Positions 1 through 9,241 are shown, counted from the first letter of the stretch. The stretch: DNA of 64,000 nt from Sphingopyxis sp. JAI108 (GCF_013410105.1 NZ_JACCCJ010000001.1:2108001-2172000), one strand, 5' to 3'. Program-made: numbers and translations. Notes: generated by a model from the sequence alone, not told the origin.

Positions 1-1487
1 AGAATGATTGCGATCGCGCCCAGAACGCTACGGCGAAGCGCAAAAGGATCTTTTGATCCCGTCGGCTTTTCGCCGATCGCGAAGAACGAAATGATTGTGT
101 CGAGTTTGTCAGCCAAAGCCACGGCCACTGTTACCGGCGCCGTGGGAATTTCGTCGCCTTGGCCAACCGGTTTGTAATGATCGCGAATGGCGTCGGAGAC
201 GCTGTCAGGAAGCTCCTCCTCGTGCGCGTAATATCCCCCCATCAGACCTTGTAGCTCGGGAAACTCGCCAACCATTTCAGTAACAAGGTCAGCTTTGCTC
301 TGCATTGCCGCGTCGAACGCCCAATTGCCGAGTTGAACCTTGGCTTGATCGGTATTTTCGGACGCTTTCACAACATCGCGTTCAACCAACCACCGAGCGA
401 GTTTAGCGACGCGCCGCACCTTGTCTTCGACGGTGCCTAGGTCCTTGTGGAAAGTAATATTCTTCAGCTTCTCGGCGTGCTGCGCCAGCGTCTTCTTCTG
501 ATCCTGTTCCCAGAAGAAGCGCGCATCGGACAGGCGCGCTGCAAGCACCTTGCGGTTGCCCGCGACGATTTCGGCGCCGCCATCGACCGCGTCGATGTTC
601 GCCGTGCAGACGAAGCCATTCGCCAGCTTCCCGGCCGCATCGTTCACGACGAAATATTTCTGGTTCACACGCGCCGTCAGCTGGATGACCTCGGGCGGCA
701 CTTCCAGGAACGCTTCGTCGAAGCGGCCGAGCAACGGCACCGGCCATTCGGTGAGCCCGGCATTCTCGATCACCAGCCCCTCGTCCTCGACGAGCATAAG
801 CCCCGCGTCGGCCGCGGCCTTGGCGGCGCCGTCGCGGATGATCGCCTGCCGCTCCTCATGGTCGACGATGACATGGCAGGCGCGCAGCTTCTCGACATAA
901 TCCGACGCCGAACCGATCGTGATCTCGCCCGGGCAGTGGAAACGATGCCCGCGCGTCGCGAAACCCGCGGAAATCCCGCTCACTTCGCACGGCACAAGCT
1001 CCTCGCCGAAGATCGCGACGATCCCCGACAGCGGACGCACCCAGCGCAGGCTCTCGCTGCTCGCGCTTTCCTTGCCCCAGCGCATCGACTTGGGCCAGGC
1101 AAAGCCACGGACGATCGCGGGGATCGCTTCGGCGAGCACTTCGGCGGTCGCGCGGCCCGGCTTGTCGATCACCGCGAAATAGACCCCGTCGCGGTCTTCG
1201 AGCTGGTCCTGCGTCAGCCCGGTCTTGCGCAGAAAGCCTTCAAGCGCCTGCGGCGGCGCGCTGCTGCGCGGGCCTTTGAGTTCCTCGCTGACTGCGGCGG
1301 TCGCTTGCGGAAGGCCCTTGGCGATCAGCGCGAGGCGGCGCGGAGTCGACCAGATGGTGAGGTCGCCCGCTTCGATGCCCGCGGCGCTCATCTGGGCGCG
1401 GAACAGCTTTTCGAGTTCGGTGCGCGCGCCGGCCTGCATCCGCGCCGGGATTTCCTCGCTGCGCAGTTCGAGAAGAAAGTCGGTCAC
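1..1487 (-). CDS. glyS: Glycyl-tRNA synthetase beta subunit (3' end outside window)
   Basis: Beta subunit of the bacterial alpha2beta2 glycyl-tRNA synthetase, which charges tRNA-Gly in the cytoplasm. The minus-strand reading begins [17 protein letters not shown], the typical GlyS N terminus, and stays open to the window edge (about 495 residues seen of a usual ~690). A middle stretch reads [14 protein letters not shown], and the last visible residues include DPFALRR, both typical of GlyS. The GTG start overlaps the glyQ stop (GTGA), so the two subunits are translationally coupled. The 3' end, with the anticodon-binding part, is not in the window. Confidence 0.95.
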   Translation of the reverse strand, partial: MTDFLLELRSEEIPARMQAGARTELEKLFRAQMSAAGIEAGDLTIWSTPRRLALIAKGLPQATAAVSEELKGPRSSAPPQALEGFLRKTGLTQDQLEDRDGVYFAVIDKPGRATAEVLAEAIPAIVRGFAWPKSMRWGKESASSESLRWVRPLSGIVAIFGEELVPCEVSGISAGFATRGHRFHCPGEITIGSASDYVEKLRACHVIVDHEERQAIIRDGAAKAAADAGLMLVEDEGLVIENAGLTEWPVPLLGRFDEAFLEVPPEVIQLTARVNQKYFVVNDAAGKLANGFVCTANIDAVDGGAEIVAGNRKVLAARLSDARFFWEQDQKKTLAQHAEKLKNITFHKDLGTVEDKVRRVAKLARWLVERDVVKASENTDQAKVQLGNWAFDAAMQSKADLVTEMVGEFPELQGLMGGYYAHEEELPDSVSDAIRDHYKPVGQGDEIPTAPVTVAVALADKLDTIISFFAIGEKPTGSKDPFALRRSVLGAIAII

Positions 1488-2407
1488 AGCGTCCACCCCG
1501 GATATTTAGCGGTCCAGCGTTCGGACTGGCTGTCGATCCACGCCTTGCAGCTGCCCTTTGCGAGGTCGCGGACGCGCGCCATATAATTGGCGCGTTCCTG
1601 CACGCTGATCACGCCGCGCGCCTGGAGCAGGTTGAACAGATGGCTCGCCTCGATCGCCTGGTCATAGGCGGCCAAGGGCACATTCGCTTCGATGGCGCGC
1701 TGGCACTCGGCCTCGGCCGCCTTGAAGCCCGCAAACAAGGTGTCGGTGTCGGCAACCTCGAAATTCCATTTCGAGAACTGCTTTTCATTCTCGAGGAACA
1801 CGTCGCCATAGCTGACCGCCGCGACATCGCCGACCGCGTCGGAGAAGCGCAGGTCGTACACATTGTCGACATTCTGGATATACATGGCGAGGCGTTCGAG
1901 GCCGTAGGTCAGCTCGCCTGCGACGGGCTTGCAGTCGAAGCCGCCCATCTGCTGGAAATAGGTGAACTGGGTGACTTCCATCCCGTCGCACCAGACTTCC
2001 CAGCCCAGCCCCCACGCGCCGAGCGTCGGAGATTCCCAGTCGTCCTCGACGAAACGGATGTCGTGGAGCAGCGGGTCGATTCCGATCGCGGCCAGCGACC
2101 CCAGATATTGTTCCTGCAGGTCGGCGGGCGACGGCTTCAATATCACCTGATACTGGTAATAATGCTGGAGCCGGTTCGGGTTCTCGCCATAGCGGCCGTC
2201 GGTTGGGCGGCGGCTCGGCTGGACATAGGCAACGTTCCACGGCTCGGGGCCAAGGCTGCGCAGCGTCGTCGCGGGGTGGAAGGTTCCCGCCCCGACGCGC
2301 ATGTCATAGGGCTGGAGAATCGCGCAGCCACGCGCGCTCCAATAGCTATGCAGTGTCAGGATCATGTCCTGAAAGCTGAGTGGTGTCTTGTCCGCCCCGT
2401 CGGCCAC
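1484..2407 (-). CDS. glyQ: Glycyl-tRNA synthetase alpha subunit
   Basis: Alpha (catalytic) subunit of the tetrameric glycyl-tRNA synthetase, 307 aa, close to the ~300 aa usual for GlyQ. Family landmarks are [13 protein letters not shown] at the N terminus, GAGTFHPAT, the [16 protein letters not shown] block and FTYFQQMGG. The frame is open further upstream, but I chose the GTG at 2407 because a GAAGGGA ribosome site lies about 9 nt before it and the protein length then fits the family. It is followed directly by glyS with a 4-base overlap. Confidence 0.95.
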   Translation of the reverse strand: MADGADKTPLSFQDMILTLHSYWSARGCAILQPYDMRVGAGTFHPATTLRSLGPEPWNVAYVQPSRRPTDGRYGENPNRLQHYYQYQVILKPSPADLQEQYLGSLAAIGIDPLLHDIRFVEDDWESPTLGAWGLGWEVWCDGMEVTQFTYFQQMGGFDCKPVAGELTYGLERLAMYIQNVDNVYDLRFSDAVGDVAAVSYGDVFLENEKQFSKWNFEVADTDTLFAGFKAAEAECQRAIEANVPLAAYDQAIEASHLFNLLQARGVISVQERANYMARVRDLAKGSCKAWIDSQSERWTAKYPGWTL

Positions 2408-2545
2408 GGCCGGTATCCCTTCGCAGGTGCAAAAATCGCCGCCGCATTGGCCCAGCGGCGGCGCACGGTCAAGGCTCCGCGCCGTTCGCCACATCGCGAA
2501 AATGCGCGCGCCAGTCAGGTCTACAAGGCTTTTTGTAAGGTCTTG

Positions 2546-2602
2546 TTGACATAGTCAGCGAATCGCGACATATAGTCATGCATACCTGACATCCAGACAG
2601 GT
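2546..2602 (+). promoter_or_regulatory. Candidate promoter and dyad upstream of the UrcA gene
   Basis: TTGACA at 2546-2551 and TATAGT at 2571-2576 resemble -35 and -10 boxes, but the 19-bp spacing is long (CATATA at 2569 would give 17). Just downstream, ACCTG (2584-2588) and CAGGT (2598-2602) form a 5-bp inverted repeat that could be an operator. The divergent glyQ start lies about 140 bp away. Confidence 0.35.
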
Positions 2603-2640
2603 GAACATGACCCATATCCAGTGATCCAAGGAGAATGCAC

Positions 2641-2970
2641 ATGAAGACCCGCGCTCTGATCCTCGCCCTCTCGCTCACCGCCGCAGTGGCGCCGGCGGGC
2701 GCGGCCGAAACCGAAAAAGCATCGGCCGAGGTTCGCATCGACGACCTGGACCTCGCCAACGCGACCGACCGCGAGCGCCTGGAGGTCCGGCTTGAGAGCG
2801 CCGCGCGCCGCCTTTGTCATTCGGGCCGTCGCGGCCTGGCCGAAAGCGCGCACCGATCGGCATGCGTTTCGGAGGCCCTCGCTGGGACCGGACCGCAAGC
2901 CGAGCGCGCAATCGCTCGGGCGCAGAATGGCAGCCGGCTCGCCCTGCTGATTATCGGCGGCGCCCGATAA
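2641..2970 (+). CDS. UrcA family protein
   Basis: Small secreted protein (109 aa) of the UrcA family, which is widespread and poorly characterised in Sphingomonadales and Caulobacterales. It has a signal peptide (MKTRALILALSLTAAVAPAGA, about residues 1-21), then the family pattern VRIDDLDLANATDRERLEVR and a conserved region AARRLCHSG, with a second Cys (HRSACVSEAL) probably forming a disulfide. The ATG at 2641 is preferred over the in-frame ATG at 2635 because the AAGGAG ribosome site is then correctly spaced. The biochemical role is unknown. Confidence 0.8.
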   Translation: MKTRALILALSLTAAVAPAGAAETEKASAEVRIDDLDLANATDRERLEVRLESAARRLCHSGRRGLAESAHRSACVSEALAGTGPQAERAIARAQNGSRLALLIIGGAR

Positions 2971-3208
2971 GCTATGGAAATCGATGTTTCGCTCCCGCCG
3001 CACCTCCCCGGTTACGGCTGGCGACTTGGGCTGGAGCGCGCCTCCCTCCGGCGGCGGGCTCCAGTTCCTTGTCTGGCGAAGCACGATCCGCATCGTCCGC
3101 CCCGATCCAGCCATTCCGAAGGACTGGACGAAATTCCGCTTCCCCGGCATTTCGATGCGCTATGGGAAGCCCGACGATCTTGCGGACGGACATGCTGGCG
3201 AGGCGCCG

Positions 3209-3409
3209 ATGAACAATAAACTGAAAGTGTTGCGCGCGATGCGGAACTGGAGCCAGGCGGAACTTGCCGACCGGCTCGATGTCTCGCGGCAGGCGGTGAA
3301 TGCGATCGAAACGGGGAAATATGACCCGTCGCTACCGCTGGCCTTCAAGCTCGCGCGCCTGTTCGAAATGCCGATCGAGGATATCTTCGACGACGGCCAT
3401 GAAGGATAA
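3209..3409 (+). CDS. Small XRE-type helix-turn-helix regulator
   Basis: 66-aa DNA-binding protein made of one Cro/CI helix-turn-helix: WSQAELADRLDVSRQAVNAIETGKYDPS with a short tail FEMPIEDIF. This matches the YozG/HigA-like small XRE regulators that usually sit in front of a membrane-protein gene. The frame is open upstream to 2984, but the conserved domain starts at MNNKLKVLRAMRNWSQ and no homologous extension is recognisable, so I start at 3209. The stop overlaps the start region of the next membrane-protein gene, suggesting co-expression. Target and signal are unknown. Confidence 0.85.
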   Translation: MNNKLKVLRAMRNWSQAELADRLDVSRQAVNAIETGKYDPSLPLAFKLARLFEMPIEDIFDDGHEG

Positions 3410-4025
3410 GATGATGATTGATGATTCGCCGCGCCGCCGCATCCCGGGGATAGGCTGGCCGATCGCCATCTTCATCGGCACCGCGATGCTTGCCGGCGTC
3501 TTTGCCGGATATAGCGAAGCACGTGCCGAACTTGGCCATGCAGCGCTTGCCCCCTGGGCAGGCGCAATGATCGCCATCGCGCTGGGCGCGGTCGCTTTTG
3601 CCTTTTACGTTCGCCGTCACGCCGACTGGTTCCGGCAATGGTCGCCGCGCAAACGGCTTTACTGGGTTGGCCTTGTGCTGGCGGGAACGCTCGGCCTGGT
3701 ATCGGCGATCATGCTCCGAGCAAATGGGGACACCGATCTGATGAGCGACAGCGCAATGACGCCGACGCTTGCGATCGGGCTGTCGGCTCTGTGGGCGCTC
3801 GGCCTGATGGCCGCCTTGATCATCTATCACCGCACAATCGACGATCATGAACGGATGGCGTATCAAATCGGTGGGCTCGCAGGCTTCTATGCCTTCGTCA
3901 TTCCTTGCCCCATATGGTGGGTCCTGGCGCGCGCCAGCCTCGCGCCGCCCGTCGAAGCGATGCCGCTCTTCGCGTTCTCGCTCACCGTCAACGCGCTGGT
4001 CTATTTCTGGTTCAAATTTCGCTGA
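3399..4025 (+). CDS. Hypothetical multi-pass membrane protein paired with XRE regulator
   Basis: About 208 aa with roughly six hydrophobic segments (for example IGWPIAIFIGTAMLAGVFAG, PWAGAMIAIALGAVAFAFYV, LYWVGLVLAGTLGLVSAIM and IGGLAGFYAFVIP). No catalytic motif is visible. The ATG at 3399 overlaps the XRE gene. In-frame ATGs at 3411 and 3414 follow a better placed AAGGA, so the true N terminus may be 4-5 residues shorter. The pairing of a tiny XRE protein and an integral membrane protein is common in bacteria, but the function is not established. Confidence 0.65.
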   Translation: MKDKMMIDDSPRRRIPGIGWPIAIFIGTAMLAGVFAGYSEARAELGHAALAPWAGAMIAIALGAVAFAFYVRRHADWFRQWSPRKRLYWVGLVLAGTLGLVSAIMLRANGDTDLMSDSAMTPTLAIGLSALWALGLMAALIIYHRTIDDHERMAYQIGGLAGFYAFVIPCPIWWVLARASLAPPVEAMPLFAFSLTVNALVYFWFKFR

Positions 4026-4093
4026 GCCCTTGCGTCTCCGCCTCCCCCTCCCATTCGGACAAAAGCGCCGTCGAATCGAAAGGTGATTTCCCC

Positions 4094-5041
4094 ATGAAAA
4101 GTTGGTTCAAGACGCTCGCCGCAACCTGCGCGGTCATTCCCTTCGCGCAATGCGCGCTGATCCCCGGCGGCAATTTCGCCTCCGCGGCCGAGCCCGCTGC
4201 GGCGGCGATACAGCAAGCGCCCACCGCGACCGACGCCGACCCCGCGCTGTGGGTGGTGAAGGACGAGGATACGACGATCTATCTCTTCGGCACCGTCCAT
4301 GTGCTGAAGCCCGGCCTTGGCTGGTTCGACGAAGCGGTCAAGACCGCGTTCGACGAATCCGATCAGCTGATGCTCGAGATCGTGATGCCCGAGGATCAGG
4401 CCGAAGTCGCGAAGACGATGATGCCGCTGGCGATCGACCGGAGCGGCAAGACGCTGTCGTCGCGGCTCGACCCGGGGCAGCTCGCGGCCTATCAGGCCGC
4501 GATGGCGAGCGTCGGCCTGCCCGCCGCCCAATTCGACATGTTCGAACCGTGGTTCCCGGCGATCACGCTGTCGGTGCTCCCGCTCACCAAGCTCGGCTAT
4601 GATCCCGAACAGGGCGCCGAAAAGCGGCTGACCGGCTTCGCCAAAACGGCGGGCAAGCCGATAGCGGGGCTCGAAACGCTTCCCGAACAGCTCGGTTTCT
4701 TCGACACCCTGCCCGAAACGCAGCAGATCGCCTTCCTCAATGCGGTGGTGAAGGACCTCGACAAGCTGGGGCCGCAACTCGACAAGATGGTCGTGCTGTG
4801 GGCCAAGGGCGACCCCGACGGCCTCGCCAACGCAATGAACGAGAGCCTGGCGGCGACGCCCGAACTCGCCAGGACGCTGCTGTGGGACCGCAACGCGCGC
4901 TGGGCCGACCAGCTCAAGGCGCGGATGGACCAGCCGGGAACCGTGTTCGTCGCGGTCGGCGCCGGGCATCTCGCGGGCGAGCATAGCGTGCAGGATTATC
5001 TGAAGGAACGCGGCCTGACCGTGGAGCGGGTCGAATATTGA
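4094..5041 (+). CDS. TraB/GumN family protein, exported (paralogue 1)
   Basis: 315-aa member of the TraB/GumN (PF01963) family, related to the Tiki metalloprotease superfamily. After a signal-like N terminus (MKSWFKTLAATCAVIPFAQC) it has the family N-terminal motif YLFGTVHVLKPG (GTxH) and the C-terminal motif VAVGAGHLAGEHSV (GxGH), which supply the presumed metal ligands. The start at 4094 follows AAAGGTGA. Its stop overlaps the TTG start of the paralogue at 5038. A role in periplasmic or envelope proteolysis is an inference; no substrate is known. Confidence 0.85.
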   Translation: MKSWFKTLAATCAVIPFAQCALIPGGNFASAAEPAAAAIQQAPTATDADPALWVVKDEDTTIYLFGTVHVLKPGLGWFDEAVKTAFDESDQLMLEIVMPEDQAEVAKTMMPLAIDRSGKTLSSRLDPGQLAAYQAAMASVGLPAAQFDMFEPWFPAITLSVLPLTKLGYDPEQGAEKRLTGFAKTAGKPIAGLETLPEQLGFFDTLPETQQIAFLNAVVKDLDKLGPQLDKMVVLWAKGDPDGLANAMNESLAATPELARTLLWDRNARWADQLKARMDQPGTVFVAVGAGHLAGEHSVQDYLKERGLTVERVEY

Positions 5042-5937
5042 GGCGGCCGGCGCATCTGGCCCGACGATGGGGTCGCCGCGCCGCAGCGGCCCTTTTGCCG
5101 CTGCTGCTGACGGGGTGCGGGACCGGCGAGCCGGGGCCGGAGGCGCGGCCAGCGATGTGGCTGGTCGCGGACGCGGATACGAAGATCTATATTCTCGGCA
5201 CGATGCACGCCCTGCCGCGCGGCACCGACTGGGACGGGGCCCGGGTTGCAAGCGCGATCGCAGCGGCCGACGAGCTGATGATGGAACTCTCGCCCGCCGA
5301 ACTCGCTGCCGCGGGCGAGATATTCCAGAAGCTCGCTCCGCGCGAAACCCCGCTGGCGATCGAAGAGCGCCTTTCGGGCAAGGCGCTGAGCGGCTTTCGC
5401 GCGCTCGAAGCGAGCGGCCGCAGCTTAGGCGAGGACGGGCTCGACGATTGGGCGGTAATGGTCCTGATGGGCCAGCGCGTCGCCCAAAATGCAGGCCTGT
5501 CATCGGCCGATGGCGTCGAAACGGGCCTTACGGAAAAATTCGAAGCCGCGGGTAAGCCGATCGGCGGCTTCGAGACCGCACGCGACCAGCTCATGCTATT
5601 CGAAACGCTCGATCCGCAGACGCAGCGCATCCTTCTCACGCGGGCGGCCGAGGAAGCGGGCGATGCGACACGGGAGATCGGCGCGCTGACCGCGGCATGG
5701 GGCCGCGGCGACGTCGGGGCGCTCGAGAAAGTGATCAACGAGGATATCGACAGCGTGCCCGCCGCGCGAAAGGCGATCATCACCGACCGAAACCGGCGCT
5801 GGAGCGCATGGGTGAAGCGGCGGATGGAGCGGCCGGGGACCGTATTGATGGCAGTGGGCGCAGGACATCTGGTGGGAAGCGACGGCGTTCCAGCGATGCT
5901 TCAGGCCGGCGGGATGACGGTGACGCGGGTGCAGTGA
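5038..5937 (+). CDS. TraB/GumN family lipoprotein (paralogue 2)
   Basis: 299-aa second TraB/GumN protein, coupled to paralogue 1 through a TTGA overlap (TTG start at 5038). The N terminus RRWGRRAAAALLPLLLTGCG carries a lipobox (LTGC), so this copy should be membrane-anchored, whereas paralogue 1 looks soluble. It has the same paired motifs: YILGTMHALPRG and MAVGAGHLVGSDGV. Tandem duplication with divergence of localisation is the simplest explanation. The start is well supported only because the lipoprotein signal begins right after this TTG. Confidence 0.85.
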   Translation: MRRPAHLARRWGRRAAAALLPLLLTGCGTGEPGPEARPAMWLVADADTKIYILGTMHALPRGTDWDGARVASAIAAADELMMELSPAELAAAGEIFQKLAPRETPLAIEERLSGKALSGFRALEASGRSLGEDGLDDWAVMVLMGQRVAQNAGLSSADGVETGLTEKFEAAGKPIGGFETARDQLMLFETLDPQTQRILLTRAAEEAGDATREIGALTAAWGRGDVGALEKVINEDIDSVPAARKAIITDRNRRWSAWVKRRMERPGTVLMAVGAGHLVGSDGVPAMLQAGGMTVTRVQ

Positions 5938-5958
5938 TCGGGTGTCGGCTTTGGGGTG

Positions 5959-5979
5959 GGAAGCAGCCTGTCGGCTTCC
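5959..5979. terminator. Short hairpin between converging genes
   Basis: GGAAGC (5959-5964) and GCTTCC (5974-5979) form a 6-bp stem with a 9-nt loop in the 68-bp gap between the plus-strand GumN gene and the minus-strand dioxygenase gene. There is no T-tract, so its use as a terminator is uncertain. Confidence 0.3.
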
Positions 5980-6005
5980 AGGCAGCGGATGGCCGTTAGC
6001 GGTCA

Positions 6006-6692
6006 TCATACGCCGAGCCATTCCAATCCGCCGCCAAGCTCATCCGCCGAGTAGTCGACTTGCAAAACTCGACGATTTCTTATCACGCTGGCTGCCTCGG
6101 AAGCATGCAGGATTGGTGTTGCATAAACCCACACATCACCAGCATTAGCGAGGCAGAAATAGGTGCCGCACTGGCGAACCACCTCATCATACTCACTAAT
6201 TGGCACCCGTCCCACCTTATGGGAACCGGGCGCGATCAACAGCGGTGAATTGCCTGTTGGGACATCGTCGAGATGGACCCGAAGCGTTAGCATGCGGGCA
6301 AGCAGGTCGAACGGGGGCGCGACATGCTGCATACGCCCCTTAGTTGTCCATGGCCCGTAACCGTCAACTTCAATCCGCTGCTTGACGCAAATCGTGCGAT
6401 CCTGATGCCATGCCAACGACCAGTTCGTTATTGCATTCTTGTCGAACAGGATCGCGCGCACGGGACGGCATCGTGGCCCAAGAAACTTCGATGCAAGAGA
6501 GCCAATCGATCCGTCGGCGGCCAATATCGGCATGAGCGGCTTGATGCCATGAATCCGGACTCCAGCCCGCTGTGTGGGAAGACCCTGCAACGCTGCTCTA
6601 ATGTCTGGGAGGGCCGACAATGCAGCGGCATGAAAATGTTCCGCACCATCCTTTGCGAGGGTAAGATGGTGGACGTCTGATGAGTAGTCCAT
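6006..6692 (-). CDS. Phytanoyl-CoA dioxygenase (PhyH)-like Fe(II)/2-oxoglutarate oxygenase
   Basis: 228 aa. The double-stranded beta-helix iron ligands are visible: HxD as WHQDRTI (His96, Asp98) and the distal His in PILHAS (His196), followed by an arginine (NRRVLQVDYS) that would bind 2-oxoglutarate. NSPLLIAPGSHKVGRVP is the usual PhyH segment between them. The substrate cannot be read from the sequence. The gene stands alone, has a weak ribosome site, and is visibly less GC-biased at third codon positions than its neighbours, which suggests horizontal acquisition. Confidence 0.8.
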   Translation of the reverse strand: MDYSSDVHHLTLAKDGAEHFHAAALSALPDIRAALQGLPTQRAGVRIHGIKPLMPILAADGSIGSLASKFLGPRCRPVRAILFDKNAITNWSLAWHQDRTICVKQRIEVDGYGPWTTKGRMQHVAPPFDLLARMLTLRVHLDDVPTGNSPLLIAPGSHKVGRVPISEYDEVVRQCGTYFCLANAGDVWVYATPILHASEAASVIRNRRVLQVDYSADELGGGLEWLGV

Positions 6693-6911
6693 CGCATTAT
6701 CTAGGGTGCCTTACCTCGTCAGGGCAACGTCTGGTTTCCCGCAACCTCAATTCGCCTTTAAACGACAAAACTTGGTCGAGCCCTGCCCTCTTCCCCGTTC
6801 CGCCCACCAACACTTGCAATTCCGCCGCTTCACCGCTAAGCGCCGCGGCTTCCGTCATGGTCATCCCTGGAGGCGTGGCGGAACTGTGTAACTGTTTCTC
6901 GGAGAAATATT

Positions 6912-7553
6912 ATGAGCGATCAGCTGACGCTGACGGCCGAGACGCGCGAACGCGGAGGCAAGGGAGCCTCGCGTGAACTGCGTCGTGAAGGCCGTGTCCC
7001 CGCCGTTGTCTATGGCGGCAAGGAAGAACCCCTGATGATCCACGTCGAGGAAAAGCTGCTGATGAAGCAGCTGATGACGGGTCACTTCATGAATTCGGTC
7101 GTGATGATCGACGTCGGCGGCAAGAAGATTCGCACTCTGCCCAAGGACGTCGCGTTCCACCCGGTCAAGGACCGCCCGATCCACGCCGACTTCCTGCGCA
7201 TCGCCAAGGACGCGACGGTTCAGGTCGCGGTCCCCGTCTCGTTCCAGAACGAAGAAGCTTCGCCCGGCCTGAAGCGCGGCGGCGTGCTGAACGTCGTTCG
7301 TCACGAGCTGGAACTCGTTTGCGACGCGGACAAGATTCCCGACGAAATCGCGATCGACGTGACCGGCTTCGACGTTGGCGATTCGATCCACATCAGCAAC
7401 GTCACCCTGCCCAAGGGCGTCGAAAGCGCGATCACCGACCGCGACTTCACCATCGCCACCATCGTCGCCCCGTCGGCGCTCAAGTCGAGCGACGGCGACA
7501 CGACGAAGGATGAAGGCGAAGAAGCCGCTGCCGAAGACGGCGAAGAAGCCTAA
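6912..7553 (+). CDS. rplY: 50S ribosomal protein L25/general stress protein Ctc
   Basis: 213-aa L25 of the long Ctc type, which binds 5S rRNA on the large subunit. The N-terminal L25 domain includes [23 protein letters not shown], and the C-terminal TL5 domain carries [18 protein letters not shown] and the acidic tail [19 protein letters not shown] ribosome site precedes the ATG. It is followed by pth with a hairpin between them, a common bacterial arrangement. Confidence 0.96.
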   Translation: MSDQLTLTAETRERGGKGASRELRREGRVPAVVYGGKEEPLMIHVEEKLLMKQLMTGHFMNSVVMIDVGGKKIRTLPKDVAFHPVKDRPIHADFLRIAKDATVQVAVPVSFQNEEASPGLKRGGVLNVVRHELELVCDADKIPDEIAIDVTGFDVGDSIHISNVTLPKGVESAITDRDFTIATIVAPSALKSSDGDTTKDEGEEAAAEDGEEA

Positions 7554-7564
7554 GCATTCCGGAC

Positions 7565-7590
7565 CGCCCCTTCCCTTTGCGGAAGGGGCG
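7565..7590 (+). terminator. Intercistronic terminator between rplY and pth
   Basis: Perfect 10-bp stem CGCCCCTTCC (7565-7574) / GGAAGGGGCG (7581-7590) with a CTTTGC loop, followed by only three T residues. The short T-run suggests partial termination, which would lower pth expression relative to the abundant ribosomal protein. Confidence 0.65.
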
Positions 7591-7619
7591 TTTCCGCCGG
7601 ACCCGGGAAAGGCACTTTC

Positions 7620-8189
7620 ATGCAGCTCTGGGTCGGCCTTGGTAATCCCGGGCCCAAATATGCGATGCACCGCCACAATGTCGGCTTCATGGCCGTCGAT
7701 GTCATTGCCGACCTTTACGACTTCCCCGCCCCGGCCAAGAAATTTCAGGGCTGGATCCAGGAAGGCCGTATCGGATCGCAGCGCATCCTGCTGCTCAAGC
7801 CCGGCACCTTCATGAACGAAAGCGGCCGCAGCGTGCGCGCCGCGCTCGATTTCTACAAATTGACGCCGCAGGACGTCACCGCCTTTTACGACGAGCTCGA
7901 CCTCGCCCCGATGAAGGTGAAGGTCAAACAGGGCGGCGGTGCGGCGGGCCACAACGGTATCCGCAGCATGATCAGCCATATCGGCGAGGATTTCCGCCGG
8001 GTGCGCATCGGTATCGGCCATCCGGGGCACAAGGACCGCGTGACGGGCCATGTCCTCGGCAATTATCACAAAAGCGAGATGGAGCCGCTGATCGACCTGC
8101 TCGGTGCGATCGCCGCCGAGGCAAAATGGCTCGCCGACGGCGACGAGGTACGGTTCCAGAGCGATCTGGCGCTGCGATTGCAGGGCTGA
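7620..8189 (+). CDS. pth: Peptidyl-tRNA hydrolase
   Basis: 189 aa, the usual length. It releases tRNA from peptidyl-tRNAs that drop off the ribosome. Active-site elements are present: LGNPGPKY (Asn9), the catalytic His in HRHNVGF (His19), FYDELDL with the conserved Asp, and GGGAAGHNGIRS. It lies directly downstream of rplY after a hairpin, and both are likely transcribed from the rplY promoter region. Confidence 0.96.
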   Translation: MQLWVGLGNPGPKYAMHRHNVGFMAVDVIADLYDFPAPAKKFQGWIQEGRIGSQRILLLKPGTFMNESGRSVRAALDFYKLTPQDVTAFYDELDLAPMKVKVKQGGGAAGHNGIRSMISHIGEDFRRVRIGIGHPGHKDRVTGHVLGNYHKSEMEPLIDLLGAIAAEAKWLADGDEVRFQSDLALRLQG

Positions 8190-8248
8190 AACACCCATTT
8201 GGCGGCGCATCCGAACTGAGGCATGATGGCATCCGAAAGGAGCCTTCC

Positions 8249-9238
8249 ATGCCCGACCGTCCCAACCCCGGCCGCCGCGAGCTGATCGCCGGCGCCGCCG
8301 CGCTCGCCGCGGCCGTTCCCGCCCTGCTTCACGCCGCAGGCCCCACCGCTTCGCTCAAGGGACGGACGGTGCTGATTACCGGCTGTTCGAGCGGTTTCGG
8401 GCGCATCGGCGCACTCCACTACGCCGCGCTTGGCGCCAAGGTGATTGCAACGATGCGAAACATGCCGCGCCCCGAGGCGGACAGCCTCGCCGCAGAAGCC
8501 GCCAAGAACAGGCTCGACCTGCATATCGTAGAGATCGACGTGACCGACGACGCTTCGGTCGCGGCGGGAACCGCCAAAGCCCTCGAACTTGCGGGCGGCC
8601 GCATCGACACGCTGGTCAACAATGCCGGGGTCGGCATCACCGGGCCGGTCGAGGTGCAGGATATGGAGGCGACGAAGCTGATCTTCGAAACCAATGTCCT
8701 TGGCATCCATCGCATGCTGCGCGCGCTGCTACCCCAGATGCGCGCCGCGAAGAACGGGCAGGTCTTCAACATCTCGTCGCAGCTCGGCCGCGTCATCGTT
8801 CCCGGCGGCGGCCATTATTCAGCGACCAAATTCGCGGTCGAGGCCTTGTCCGAGCAGCTTGCCTATGAGCTGGTGCCGCACGGGATCGATGTGACGATCA
8901 TCCAGCCGGGCGGTTATCCGACCAGGGTCTGGGTCAACCGCAACATCTATACCGGGGCGCTGAAGGAGCGAAGCAATCCGGCGTTGCTCGCCGCTTATGA
9001 ACCCTTCACGCGCGGCATGGGGACCGAGGACGGGAGCGGGCGAAGCGCCGACCCCGCCGACGTGCCGCGCGCGATCGCCGAAATCATGGCGATGCCCGCA
9101 GGCAAGCGACCGTTGCGCCGCGCGGTCCATCCCGGCAACAAGCCGCAGGAAGCGATCAACCGCGTGTCGGCCGAAGTCCAGCTGGCGTGGCTCGGCGGTG
9201 GCGCGCTCGGACCGCTGGTCAAGGCGGTCCACGACTGA
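8249..9238 (+). CDS. Short-chain dehydrogenase/reductase with twin-arginine-like N terminus
   Basis: 329-aa classical SDR. It has the NAD(P)-binding TGCSSGFG (residues 44-51), NNAG, catalytic Ser in NISSQLG and YSATK (Tyr190, Lys194). Before the Rossmann fold there is RPNPGRRELIAGAAALAAAVPALLHA, which looks like a Tat signal peptide (RR plus hydrophobic stretch ending in HAAG). This is unusual because SDRs are normally cytoplasmic. AAAGGAG (8237-8243) fixes the start at 8249, so the signal-like segment is translated. The substrate is unknown. Confidence 0.88.
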   Translation: MPDRPNPGRRELIAGAAALAAAVPALLHAAGPTASLKGRTVLITGCSSGFGRIGALHYAALGAKVIATMRNMPRPEADSLAAEAAKNRLDLHIVEIDVTDDASVAAGTAKALELAGGRIDTLVNNAGVGITGPVEVQDMEATKLIFETNVLGIHRMLRALLPQMRAAKNGQVFNISSQLGRVIVPGGGHYSATKFAVEALSEQLAYELVPHGIDVTIIQPGGYPTRVWVNRNIYTGALKERSNPALLAAYEPFTRGMGTEDGSGRSADPADVPRAIAEIMAMPAGKRPLRRAVHPGNKPQEAINRVSAEVQLAWLGGGALGPLVKAVHD

Positions 9239-9241
9239 AGG

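Noticed and set aside
447..1586. 379-codon plus-strand open frame opposite glyS/glyQ
   Set aside because: The minus strand encodes unmistakable GlyS/GlyQ; the plus-strand translation is composition noise.
2984..3208. Upstream in-frame extension of the small XRE gene
   Set aside because: The extra 75 residues show no domain, and the family N terminus begins at the ATG at 3209.
6693..6911. Possible tRNA or small RNA before rplY
   Set aside because: No cloverleaf or known fold could be drawn; probably promoter and leader sequence.
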